Origin: Rothia dentocariosa ATCC 17931 | GTDB lineage: Bacteria > Actinomycetota > Actinomycetes > Actinomycetales > Micrococcaceae | Direction of reading: 5' to 3' | DNA length: 64,000 bases | Assembly (NCBI RefSeq): GCF_000164695.2 | Contig: NC_014643.1 | Coordinates: 1,054,001 to 1,118,000, forward strand | Shown here: piece after piece, positions 9,326 to 19,000 of the stretch | How the letters are laid out: every line of letters begins with the position of its first letter | How positions within the stretch are numbered: position 1 is the first letter of the stretch | Program-made: the position numbers and the translations under genes | The notes under the pieces: generated by a model | What the model was told of the DNA's origin: nothing | The model's input: only the letters and a program-made list of their open reading frames with translations | Databases searched by the model: none

Positions 9326-11278
9326 GTGGACGATGCAATAACCGGCATGCGCGAAGGAGCGCCGCTAGGATCTGCCTTCACGCTCATTCGTGCGGTAGGT
9401 TCCGGCACGGTCGGCACCGTCTGGGCGGTCTCACGTAAAGGCTCATGGGCGCTGTATGCTGCTAAATTCCTCAAGCCCGAGTACCACAAAGACAGCGAAT
9501 TTCTTGAGCGGTTTGTGCGCGAACGCACCGTGCTCTCGCAGCTGCACCACCAGTACATCGTGCCGATCGAAGACATGGTGGTTGAGGGCGATAACCTGGC
9601 GATCGTCATGGAATACCAGCATGGCGGAAGCGTGCGCGAGTTTTTGCAGAAGCAGAAGAATCTGCTGCCCGGCGAGGCTTTCGGCATTGTCGAGCGCGTG
9701 CTTTTGGCGCTGGAATACGCGCATCGTTCCGGGGTTCTGCACCTAGATATTAAGCCCGATAACGTGCTTTTATCGGGGCATTACGGTGATGCCCTCGTGG
9801 AGCAGGTGCGGGTTGCCGACTTCGGTATCGCCACGCTCATGGGGCAGACGGAGAGCCAGGGTTTTTACGGTACGCCCGCCTACATGTCGCCCGAGCGTAA
9901 GGCCTATGGAAGCTCGGATTCCTCAGCCGATATTTATTCCGCCGGTGTTATGCTGCACGAGCTTCTGGTCGGCGCCGTTCCGCTGGTGGATGCGGATTCT
10001 GCCGTTCAGATCAGCGATCACCTTCCCGAGGATGTGCGCACCGTCCTTGAGAATCTTATGAGCCTATCGCCCAAGAACCGCCCGCAGGCCGCGCAGGCTG
10101 TGGCGCAGGTTCGGGCTCTGCGCAAGAAATACCAGGATGCTGACCGGTTCGAGTATGAGGAACGTGCCTCAGAAAATCAGAGCACCGGTGGTCGTCAGCG
10201 CACGGTTATTCGCGGCGGCGAGCAGGCACCCGCTCAAGCCGCGTCGGATAACTACAGCACCCAAGTACCCGAACTGGGTGAAGCCTCACATCAGACGATT
10301 ATCCGCCCGGTGACTGAGGCGCCGGTTGTCGAAGAGGAAGAAATCGACGAAGAATTTGAGAATGAGCAGCCGAGAACGGTTGCCTCACAGCTCAAACGCC
10401 CGCTCGTGTGGGGGTCGATATTAGGTATTTTGGCGCTTATCTGCGCGTGTGTTTTCGTCTTTATTAACAGTTCCGGTGAGAAGAAGCAAGAGGGGCCAAA
10501 AGAGCATTGGACCGCATCCTCAGGCACGAATTCGCCCCTGCCGAGCGGCTTAGGCACCCGCCTGGAGGCCGACTATGACCCGTCGTCCCATACGGCAACC
10601 GTGAAATTTGAGTACTCGACGCAAAAATCCGGGCTGCACGGCGATATTCTGCAGGTCATTCCCGGGCTGAGCACCGATTCCTGCCCGCAAACCACGTGGA
10701 ACCAGGCGAGTGAGGCCGAGGAGATCCGCAAAAACCAGGCCGCCATTACCGGGCTGGATACGAAATGCGCCTGGAATGTGAGTAACCTTAAGATTCCGGC
10801 GAACTCAGCCGTGACCATGAGCGCCAAGGTCGATATCGATATTCCCGATCAGAAGAGCCTCGAAAAATGGCTGGGCGAGATCACCAAGAAAACCCAGACC
10901 GCCATTAGCGACCCGGACGTGAAGTCGGCTTCATACCCCATTCAGCGCATCCAGAAGATTGAGGTGCAGGTGCCCAACCGTGTGGTTAACCAGTCGGCAG
11001 TACCGGTTACCCTGCTGCCGGTGTGGCCCAGCGGCAAGGACGACCTGAACCCGCTCATGAAGCTGCCGCAGACCGGCACACCCTCCCAGGCCATTACCTC
11101 GCTGGCGCCGGACACGGGCGATATCGCCTTCACAGACGGATGCTCCGGTCACCTATCAATTTCAGCGGATCAGAAAAATGTGACGGCCCTATCGGTTGCT
11201 CCCCAGTGCAAGCTCAACGTTCAGGTGGGTAACTTCACAAATCTGCAAAGTAACGCTTTCAGTATTACATCACGGTAA
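9326..11278 (+). CDS. Transmembrane Ser/Thr protein kinase of the type VII-like cluster
   Basis: The 650-aa protein has a kinase domain at residues 15-270: Gly-loop GSGTVGTVWA, Lys47 (AAKFLK), HLDIKPDN at 139-146 (Arg of the usual HRD replaced by Leu, Asp kept), DFG at 165-167 and SPE at 188-190. An acidic juxtamembrane segment leads to one membrane helix at about 360-381 and an extracytoplasmic domain of about 270 residues with two or more cysteines. The GTG start at 9326 follows GAGGAG. A kinase domain, one helix and an outer domain is the layout of EssB, whose kinase domain is dead in Firmicutes; this one keeps most catalytic residues. It may phosphorylate a partner of the FHA domain in the downstream ATPase (inference). 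Confidence 0.85.
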   Translation: MDDAITGMREGAPLGSAFTLIRAVGSGTVGTVWAVSRKGSWALYAAKFLKPEYHKDSEFLERFVRERTVLSQLHHQYIVPIEDMVVEGDNLAIVMEYQHGGSVREFLQKQKNLLPGEAFGIVERVLLALEYAHRSGVLHLDIKPDNVLLSGHYGDALVEQVRVADFGIATLMGQTESQGFYGTPAYMSPERKAYGSSDSSADIYSAGVMLHELLVGAVPLVDADSAVQISDHLPEDVRTVLENLMSLSPKNRPQAAQAVAQVRALRKKYQDADRFEYEERASENQSTGGRQRTVIRGGEQAPAQAASDNYSTQVPELGEASHQTIIRPVTEAPVVEEEEIDEEFENEQPRTVASQLKRPLVWGSILGILALICACVFVFINSSGEKKQEGPKEHWTASSGTNSPLPSGLGTRLEADYDPSSHTATVKFEYSTQKSGLHGDILQVIPGLSTDSCPQTTWNQASEAEEIRKNQAAITGLDTKCAWNVSNLKIPANSAVTMSAKVDIDIPDQKSLEKWLGEITKKTQTAISDPDVKSASYPIQRIQKIEVQVPNRVVNQSAVPVTLLPVWPSGKDDLNPLMKLPQTGTPSQAITSLAPDTGDIAFTDGCSGHLSISADQKNVTALSVAPQCKLNVQVGNFTNLQSNAFSITSR

Positions 11279-11448
11279 TTGAACATCTGTTGATCGTGCG
11301 ACAGAGCGTTAAGATTGGCATATTTCCCGCACATTCTACTCATGGCGCGGTAGAATACCTTTAAGTTGCCTCGAACGGTTTACTCAACGCCACACACATA
11401 CGATGCAACATTACTGTCCATAAAATCAGCCACCTTCCGGAGTGCCAT

Positions 11449-14400
11449 ATGTCTACACGCTTTGACGCGTCAGAGTCACGGCTGACGTGGAAGAGCCGCT
11501 GTGTGCGGGTGCCTTTAACCATCGGGGTCATTGGCAGTTTGCTCCTTGCGGCATGCTCCTCGTCAGACCAGCAGAATAGTGATCCTACCTCGCCCGGGCA
11601 GACGACCCAGCAGAGCGAACAGCAGGTGCAAAACCCCACGCACGTGCTGCAGAACGTGAATCTTAAACTTGCGAGCAACGGTAACGTTTCTGCTATTGAC
11701 ACCAACAATATCTATGTCAATGAACAAGAGCACAAGAGCTCCAGCAAGACCATCAACTTCAAGGTCAAAGACGTTATTAACGACGTCCCGGTGCGCGTCA
11801 GCACCCAGTACCAGAGCTCCAAAGGCACCGGTACAAACCTGAAAGACCTGAACGGGTACTCCGGCGAGCTGACTATTAAGGTCACCGTCGAAAACCTTAC
11901 GCTCAAGTCCCAAGAGGTAAGCTACGATGCGGGCGGCACCAAGCGCACCAACCAGGCGCTCGTCGGTGTTCCGTTTACGGTGGCAGGATCGGTTTCGCTC
12001 GATAACGTGAAATCCAACCAGATCATTACCTCCGGCGATAAGACGGACGACAGCGCAACCAACGGCGTGATCAGCACGACCGGGGACGGCAAAGCGAACG
12101 TGCAGTGGGGCGCGATCCTGGCGCCTCCGACCTCCGGGGCGAGCACATCGTTCACGCTGAAGGTGAATGCGCAGGACTTCAAAGCACCCGATTTCGATAT
12201 TGCGGTTCAGCCGGGGTTCGCCTCTGACCTTTCGGGTGAGAGCGTGCTCAACAACAGTTTCAATAAGAACGACGCTAACCAGGTTGCGATGCTTCAGCGC
12301 ACTATCGACTTGGTGAACAATGTCGATTCGACGATTACCAGCGCCAGCTCGCAGGTGAACGAACTGCGCTCCAGCCTGGACAACACCTCGGACACCCTGG
12401 GTCAGGATGCCGCGAAAAACCTGCAGGCTAACAGCGAGAGCCTGACCAAGCGTATGGCGGAGCTTGACGGGCAAATTCAGTCCCTCAAGGATGACCTTGC
12501 CAAGACTGCTGACGGCAACAAGAACCAGCTCATCAGCCAGCTGGAAAGCACCGTGAACACGATGGATACCCTGCTGGGTGATACCTCGCAGGTTCCGAAT
12601 GTCTCGGTTTCGCATCAGAACGGGTCATGCACCGTCGATCGCGGTGCAGCCGGAGGCGGATCGAGCGTATACGGCAACCTCGTGCAGCTTTCCCAGATTC
12701 TCAACAACTATGCCGATGCCAGCGGCGACTGCCAGCATGCCCTCGCGGATTCGCTGCGCCAGACCATCGGGCCGGACAACCCCAGCCCCGAGGTCTGTCG
12801 TGATGGCTCTTCGGTCACCTGTTCCCTGTACGGTGCTTCGGTCACCTCGCAGGCAAGCCTGATTGGCCTCGTCGCTAATGGTGAGAAGCTTGTGAACGAG
12901 CTGCAGCCCGAGTACCTCAAGGGTGCCAACAAGAACTACCGTGCCCTGCGCGGCGAGATAGACAACCTGACGAAGTACCTGCAGAGTGATGAAGGCAAGA
13001 AAGCCATTCGAGACCACCAGCAGAACGGTGACGTCACGGAATCGCTCAAATCTAGCCGCCGGTCGGTAGATGAGCTCAAGAAAACCTCGGATGAGCTCAC
13101 CAAGGCGCTCAACAGCCTGCACAGTAAGGCCGTGGCGGCGCGCAACGACGTGAGCGGAAACTCGAACTCTATAGACCAGCAGAACGAAGATATCGCTAAC
13201 GAACTCTGCAAGCTCTCGGTAGAAAACGGCGGCAAGCTCTCGCAAGAAGAAGTAGACCGTCTGCGCTCCTACCTGACTTCTACGCCTTGCGGTGAGACCC
13301 CGAGAACCCCGCAGCGCGATCAGAATAACCAGAACCAAGGCGATCAGAACACCCCGAACAATAACCAAAACGGGAATAACGGTAACCAGAACAATCAAAA
13401 CCAGGGTAATCAGGATAATAACCAGAACACCCCCAATAACAACCAGAATGGTCAGAACGATCAGAATGGCCAGGGCGGTGCGCAGGTAACCCCGCAGAAC
13501 GACCCGACTGAGAATGGCCAGAACGATCAAAACGATCAAAACGGTCAGAACCAGAACACCCCGAACAATAACCAAAACGGGAACAACGCTAACCAGGGCG
13601 GCACCCCTGTAGTCCCGGCAGCACACCGATTTGCTGCCGACAAGCTCCAGGCACCCGAAGGTTACGGGCAGGCTATGGATGAGCGCCTGAACAACCAGGC
13701 ACGTGCTTGGGACGAGGTTATTAAGGAAACCGACCTGCAGAACCCGACCACCCCTCTGGCGCAGAATGCCAAGGGATTCTCTGACCAGGTGAACTCCCTG
13801 GACTCCACGCTCAGCTCGGTTGAGAAGGCGTATGCGGGCGAAGGTGACGACCAGAACCGTGATCGTGATGATCGTCAGAACGACCCGAACTCCCTGGATG
13901 AAAAGCTCAAGTCGCTGACTAGCGCATCCGACGAATTGGGTAAGAACCTGGATGAACTTTCCAGCCAGCACTCCGAACTTTCGGAAGCTCTCAAGAATGC
14001 ATTCAAGGACTCTGCTGACGAAACCAGCAAGAACATCAACAACCTGATTTCGCAGGAGATCCGCCAGGTATCGGCTCAGGGTTCGGCAGGTGCCGATTCC
14101 ATTCAGAATTCCTTCACCAGCTCGATCTACGGTCTGGCGGAAGCCTCGAATGTAATCGTGCGCGATGCCGGTAACTCTCTGGAGGCGCAGCGCCGTGACA
14201 TCGCCGGTAAGGTTGAGAACCTCAAGGCATCCTTGGACGGGGTCACCCAGAGCTCCCTGGAACAGCTGGATGCGCGCACCGGAAGCGCCAGCCGCGACCT
14301 GGCGGGTGCATCCGTGCTTCTTGCCGACGACCTCAACAAGGTTATCCTCGACCTGGGCGATAGCCGAGTCGATGGTTCGGGTCTGCTGGGCGCGTTGAAG

Positions 14401-14628
14401 ACGAACGCCGCGAAAGCTGGCGCCGCCGACTTCCAGCTGGCGCTTGCTTCGCAGAACGCGCAGGGTTACACCAGCGTTCGTGCCGAGGACATTGCGGCCG
14501 TGCAGCTGCGGCAGGCACAGTTCAAGGCGTCCTTGGAGAAGCTCAAGTCACTGCCCTCCTTCCACCTGCCAGACGGTGGTAAGGCCGAAGTGAAGGTGGT
14601 TTACACCTTCCACATTGGGGACATGTAG
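11449..14628 (+). CDS. Large coiled-coil lipoprotein with Asn/Gln-rich linker
   Basis: The N-terminus carries a signal peptide with lipobox LAACSS around residue 35. A beta-rich domain (to about residue 260) is followed by long heptad-like helices, an Asn/Gln/Gly/Thr-rich stretch (about residues 620-725), and further long helices to the C-terminus. No second membrane helix is seen. I recognise no family. Its place between the kinase and the ATPase, its size and its coils make it a possible functional counterpart of EsaA/YueB, the extracellular part of the Firmicute type VII system; that is inference. The next gene starts 2 bases after its stop. Confidence 0.7.
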   Translation: MSTRFDASESRLTWKSRCVRVPLTIGVIGSLLLAACSSSDQQNSDPTSPGQTTQQSEQQVQNPTHVLQNVNLKLASNGNVSAIDTNNIYVNEQEHKSSSKTINFKVKDVINDVPVRVSTQYQSSKGTGTNLKDLNGYSGELTIKVTVENLTLKSQEVSYDAGGTKRTNQALVGVPFTVAGSVSLDNVKSNQIITSGDKTDDSATNGVISTTGDGKANVQWGAILAPPTSGASTSFTLKVNAQDFKAPDFDIAVQPGFASDLSGESVLNNSFNKNDANQVAMLQRTIDLVNNVDSTITSASSQVNELRSSLDNTSDTLGQDAAKNLQANSESLTKRMAELDGQIQSLKDDLAKTADGNKNQLISQLESTVNTMDTLLGDTSQVPNVSVSHQNGSCTVDRGAAGGGSSVYGNLVQLSQILNNYADASGDCQHALADSLRQTIGPDNPSPEVCRDGSSVTCSLYGASVTSQASLIGLVANGEKLVNELQPEYLKGANKNYRALRGEIDNLTKYLQSDEGKKAIRDHQQNGDVTESLKSSRRSVDELKKTSDELTKALNSLHSKAVAARNDVSGNSNSIDQQNEDIANELCKLSVENGGKLSQEEVDRLRSYLTSTPCGETPRTPQRDQNNQNQGDQNTPNNNQNGNNGNQNNQNQGNQDNNQNTPNNNQNGQNDQNGQGGAQVTPQNDPTENGQNDQNDQNGQNQNTPNNNQNGNNANQGGTPVVPAAHRFAADKLQAPEGYGQAMDERLNNQARAWDEVIKETDLQNPTTPLAQNAKGFSDQVNSLDSTLSSVEKAYAGEGDDQNRDRDDRQNDPNSLDEKLKSLTSASDELGKNLDELSSQHSELSEALKNAFKDSADETSKNINNLISQEIRQVSAQGSAGADSIQNSFTSSIYGLAEASNVIVRDAGNSLEAQRRDIAGKVENLKASLDGVTQSSLEQLDARTGSASRDLAGASVLLADDLNKVILDLGDSRVDGSGLLGALKTNAAKAGAADFQLALASQNAQGYTSVRAEDIAAVQLRQAQFKASLEKLKSLPSFHLPDGGKAEVKVVYTFHIGDM
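13310..13610 (+). repeat. Asn/Gln-codon repeat tract
   Basis: Degenerate tandem repeats built on AAC/CAG/AAT/GGT codons encode the Asn/Gln-rich linker. One unit (AACACCCCGAACAATAACC and following bases) occurs near 13348 and again near 13555 with few changes, which suggests recent internal duplication and likely length variation between strains. Confidence 0.75.
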
Positions 14629-14629
14629 C

Positions 14630-15985
14630 GTGACCCCAGAGCCTCAGCTTGAGGAAGAACAAACCTCCCGAAGGGTACCCCTGACCATCATTGGCTGGGG
14701 TGCCCTTCTGGGGGTCTTGTTGTTGGTTATCGTGGTGGCAGCTCATCTGCTGCGACCGGATATTCGGCCCTTGCGCGCACCCGGTGATACCGAGGCGATA
14801 GCCCCCGTTGTTCCACAGGAAATTACGCTGCCGAACAACAATAATCGAGACGCCAAGATCGGGATTATTATGACCTACGGCGAGGATGCGGAAGGCTCCG
14901 AATGGGTGCTCCCTGCCCAGGGTGCTGCGGTGGCTGCGCACCGTCTGGATCTTGGCAAAACCCCCGTTCAGCTGACAGTCGCTAACGATAAGGGAACTTC
15001 CGACGGGGCTCGTGATGCCGTCGAAAAACTCAAATCTGAGGGCGTTCAGGGGATTATTATTTCTTCCTCGGGTGAGCATATTAAAGGTGCGACGAGCGCG
15101 GCTCGTGAGAGCAGCATCCCGGTAATTGAGGTTTATGACAGCGTAGATACTGGGCGCGGAGTCTGGAGCCTGGCGCCCAACCCCGAGCAGCTTTCGCAGG
15201 CGTATGTGCAGGCTTCGCAGCCGAGTACCCAGAGCATCGTGATAGCTCCCAAGGATACTGAGGTGAAGATTCCACAGGTTGCCACCAAACATGCGTACGA
15301 CCGCGATACCGATGTGCGCGAGCTTGCACAAGACGTCAAGAAAGAGTCCCAGAGCTACGGGGCTTCGGCGAATATCTTCGTTTCGGGCTCGGCAATTCGC
15401 CAGGCCAAAATCGTCAAAGAGCTGCAATACGCCGGGGTGACGGCTCAGATTCTTTTGAGCCCGCAAGCCGTATCGCCCATTTTCGCGCGAACCCTTGTGG
15501 CTGAGGGCGGCACGGTCTCGGCAAACCTGACGACCGTCGGGTACAACATGTCAGACTCTTTGGCTTTGCAGTCCGATGACCCCGGGCGGGGGCTCGCCGC
15601 CTTCCTCGAAGCGGTGCGTGTTATGGGTCAGGATTCATCCTACATGACCCTGCAGGATGACCAAGCCTTCAAATCCGCCGCTCCCTATGCGGATGCGCGC
15701 TCCCACAACGCGGTGCTGGCGTTTGCCTATGCGATCGATAAGGTGCACGAGCGCAAGCCGGAGGCGGTCACTCGCGTGCTGGAAAGCATGAGGCTCGATG
15801 CCGCTCAGGCGATTGCGGGCGACGCACTTGATTTCACTCATGAAAACCCGACGACTGCGCCCGTGCAGACACTCCATGCTACGGAGCAGAGCTTGGGGCT
15901 GCGACCCGAGCCGAGCAACGATCAGGAACCGCGCATCGTCTGGTTTGCAGAGCGTGGAACTCGAACGGAAACCTACAATGAATAG
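14630..15985 (+). CDS. Membrane-anchored periplasmic-binding-fold protein of the type VII-like cluster
   Basis: An N-terminal cytoplasmic tail (TPEPQLEEEQTSRR) precedes one membrane helix (PLTIIGWGALLGVLLLVIVVAAHLL). The rest is extracytoplasmic and reads like a type I periplasmic binding protein of the Leu/Ile/Val-receptor class: KIGIIMTYGEDAEG, GAAVAAHRLD, GVQGIIISSSGEHIKGA, and a last lobe with SHNAVLAFAYAIDK. The GTG at 14630, 2 bases after the previous stop, is preferred; an ATG at 14615 would overlap that gene. No transporter genes accompany it, so it may serve as a sensor or a structural part of the secretion complex. I know of no standard type VII component like it. Confidence 0.7.
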   Translation: MTPEPQLEEEQTSRRVPLTIIGWGALLGVLLLVIVVAAHLLRPDIRPLRAPGDTEAIAPVVPQEITLPNNNNRDAKIGIIMTYGEDAEGSEWVLPAQGAAVAAHRLDLGKTPVQLTVANDKGTSDGARDAVEKLKSEGVQGIIISSSGEHIKGATSAARESSIPVIEVYDSVDTGRGVWSLAPNPEQLSQAYVQASQPSTQSIVIAPKDTEVKIPQVATKHAYDRDTDVRELAQDVKKESQSYGASANIFVSGSAIRQAKIVKELQYAGVTAQILLSPQAVSPIFARTLVAEGGTVSANLTTVGYNMSDSLALQSDDPGRGLAAFLEAVRVMGQDSSYMTLQDDQAFKSAAPYADARSHNAVLAFAYAIDKVHERKPEAVTRVLESMRLDAAQAIAGDALDFTHENPTTAPVQTLHATEQSLGLRPEPSNDQEPRIVWFAERGTRTETYNE

Positions 15986-16064
15986 CAATTGACTAGTATA
16001 TATTCCAAATAAAGAATATAAGATGCCGTCTTGTACAGGGCTGTGAGATCGTCAAAGGAACAGT

Positions 16065-19000
16065 ATGCGAATCCAAATATCCCTCGAATCTTTTCAGAAA
16101 AGTATCGAACTCGATTCGTGGCAGGAGAACACCACGCTGCGGCAGATCGTCTACACGGCGGGCGGCCCAGAGATAGCCGCTGACGACCCGCTCTATGTAG
16201 ACTCCCAGCCGGTCACCGGTGACACCACGATGGATACCGTCGTGCTGCTCGAAGGCAGCACCATCGGATACGCCCCCACGCCGGTTGCCGAACCCATTCA
16301 CGGATGGTCTATCACCGTCGCGGGCGGGCTGCATGCGGGGCGCATCCTGCCCCTGCCAAGTGGTCGCGCCCTCGTGGCGGGGCGTTCCCCCCAAGCCGAT
16401 GTTGTGCTGGAAACCGAGAGTGCATCCTGGGAACACTTCACCGTCACTCAGACCGATGACGGGGTACTCGTCAAAGACTCGGGATCCACCAACGGAACCT
16501 ATGTGAACGGCGCAAAACTGGGCGAAGATGGGGTAGAAGTAGACGACGAAGCCGTTATCTACGCCGGGGGAGTGGCATTGCTTGTGCGCCCGCAGCTCAC
16601 CGAAACCCTGGCACCGCGCGCAGGATCGCTTCCCAACCTGACCCCCAGCCGCACGGCACCCTTCAACCGTCCGCCGCGCGCGGCGCTCATGCCCGAATCG
16701 GATACCGTCAAAATACCGAAGCGGAAGAACGTTACTAAACCCTCAAAATTCAGTATCGCCACGGTACTTGCGCCACTGATTTTCGCCGGTGCCATGGTCG
16801 CCATGATGCGCGAAATCCGCTACGCGCTTTTCGCGCTGCTCAGCCCGGTAGCGGCCATTGGTATGTGGCTCGAGCAGAAAATGCGCTTCAAACGTGAGAA
16901 GCGAGAAGAAGAAAACCGGTTCGAGAAAGAACTCGACAAGGTTAAAACCAAGTTCGACGACATCTACGACTATGAGCGTCTGCGTCTGCAGGAACTCGCA
17001 CCCGACCCCGCCAGCGTGGCGCGGCGCATCGAGCTTCCCAGCGTGGAAGTATGGCAGCGTCGCTTTAAAGCCTCTGACTTTATGACGCTGCATGTGGGGT
17101 ACGGCAACTACGCCTGGATTCCCAAGAACGATTTGACCTCAAGCCAGGAACCCGAGAAAGAAATTAAAACTCTTCTCGACTCATCCAAGCTCATGGGAGC
17201 CCCCATGGTCGCCGACCTGACCGACGCCGGTGTTATCGGCATCGTGGGTGATAGGGAAGGCGCCCTCGCCCTAGCGCGCAGCCTCGTCATGCAGTCCGTG
17301 ACTCACTGCGGACCCGCTGACCTCACCCTAGGCGTCTTTTTCGACCGCGGAAAAGAAGACGAATGGTCGTGGACCTCGTGGCTGCCGCATACCCGACAGA
17401 GCGGATCTTCCACGGGTGGCCGATGGATTTCGCAGGATTACGAGCACTCCAACGCTATGCTCAAAAACCTGCAGCAGAGCATCGATGGGCTGCTAACCCC
17501 CGGTCTGATGCTGGTGATCGACTCTGAGGTACTCACTGAAGGCCGTGATGCCCCAGCCCGTAAACTCTTAGGGTACGGTCGGGGTGAAAACCCGCACCTT
17601 CAGTCCAGCCGCGATAAAGTAGTGCATAAAGTGTTCGGCATTGTGATTGCCTCGTCCGAAGAGCAGCTTCCCGCTTCCTGTACCGTAGTTGTTACAGTGG
17701 ACGAAGACGCCGCCGCAACCTTCTATGAACCCGAGAAACGCCGTACCGTCAACGACGTTATTATCGGCGGCATTGACCTTGACTACGTCACAAAACTGGC
17801 GCGGATGCTCGCAGAATTCGACGACCCCGAGCTCATCATCCCCGGTGCGGGTCTGCCCGGGCTGGTGCGTTTGCCCGAGCTCACCGGCATCGGCACGCCG
17901 CCTACCGCCCAAAAGATTATTAACACCTGGCAGAAATCCACCGGATACAGCACCGAAATCGGCGTTGGTGACCAAGGCGTGTACACCCTCGACCTCGTCA
18001 AAGACGGTCCGCACGGTCTCGTCGGCGGTACCACGGGCTCGGGCAAGAGTGAATTCCTGCGATCCCTCGTCGCTGGTCTGGCGGCCCATAACGACCCCAC
18101 ACGCCTCAACTTCATTCTGATCGACTTCAAGGGCGGCGCGGCGTTCAAAGCCTGTGAACGGCTGCCGCACACCATCGGCACCATCAGTAACCTCGACGAA
18201 CAGCTCGCAAACCGTGCGCTGATCAGTCTCGAAGCTGAAATGGAGAGGCGACAGCGGCTCTTCGCCTCCGTGGGTGAAGGCGTCGACAACATCATCGAAT
18301 ACCACGCCACCAACCCGCCAGAACCCATGCCGCGCCTGCTCCTCGTTATCGACGAGTTCGCCATGCTCGCCAAGGATTTCCCCGATGTGCTCACCTCACT
18401 CGTGAGCATCGGTGCCGTGGGCCGTACCCTTGGCGTGCACATGATCCTGGCAACCCAGCGGCCCGCTGGCGTGGTGAACAACGATATCCTGGCGAACACC
18501 AACCTGCGTGTTGCGCTGCGCGTGCAGTCCAAAGAAGACTCCTCCAACGTGATTGAAGTGCCGGATGCCGCATCTATTGAGCGCTCGCAGATGGGCCGAG
18601 CCTACATCAAATTGGGACAAACCGACATCACCCCCATTCAGACCGCGCTGGTAACCGGGTACAGCGGCGTTGTCGAACGAGACCCCATCGAAATGCGTTC
18701 GACAAGCGTTTTCGGCATTCCCTCTGCACCGCGTGCCCTGCCGAAACCGAAGAAGACCGATGCGAACGACCTTGACAACCTGATCGACGCTATCGTCGAA
18801 GCCAACCACGAGCAGCACTATGCCCCGCCGCGCAAAGTCTGGCCCGAAGCGCTCGGCGATAACCTGCCGCTGAACGGATTCGATAAACCCCTCTACGGAA
18901 TTGACGAACCCGCACCCGCAGATAGTGATACTCCGATCGTGGGAACCGTTCAGGGCAGTACCGTCTTCTTCGGTCTCGCCGATATTCCCGAAGATCAGGT

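Noticed and set aside
13310..13610. Possible CRISPR-like array
   Set aside because: The units are short, degenerate, in frame and without unique spacers. They encode the Asn/Gln-rich linker. No CRISPR array or cas gene is present.
12625..13971. 448-codon open frame on the minus strand
   Set aside because: It is antisense to the Asn/Gln-rich coiled lipoprotein. The repeated AAC/CAG codons leave the opposite strand free of stops. No ribosome site or family motif is seen.
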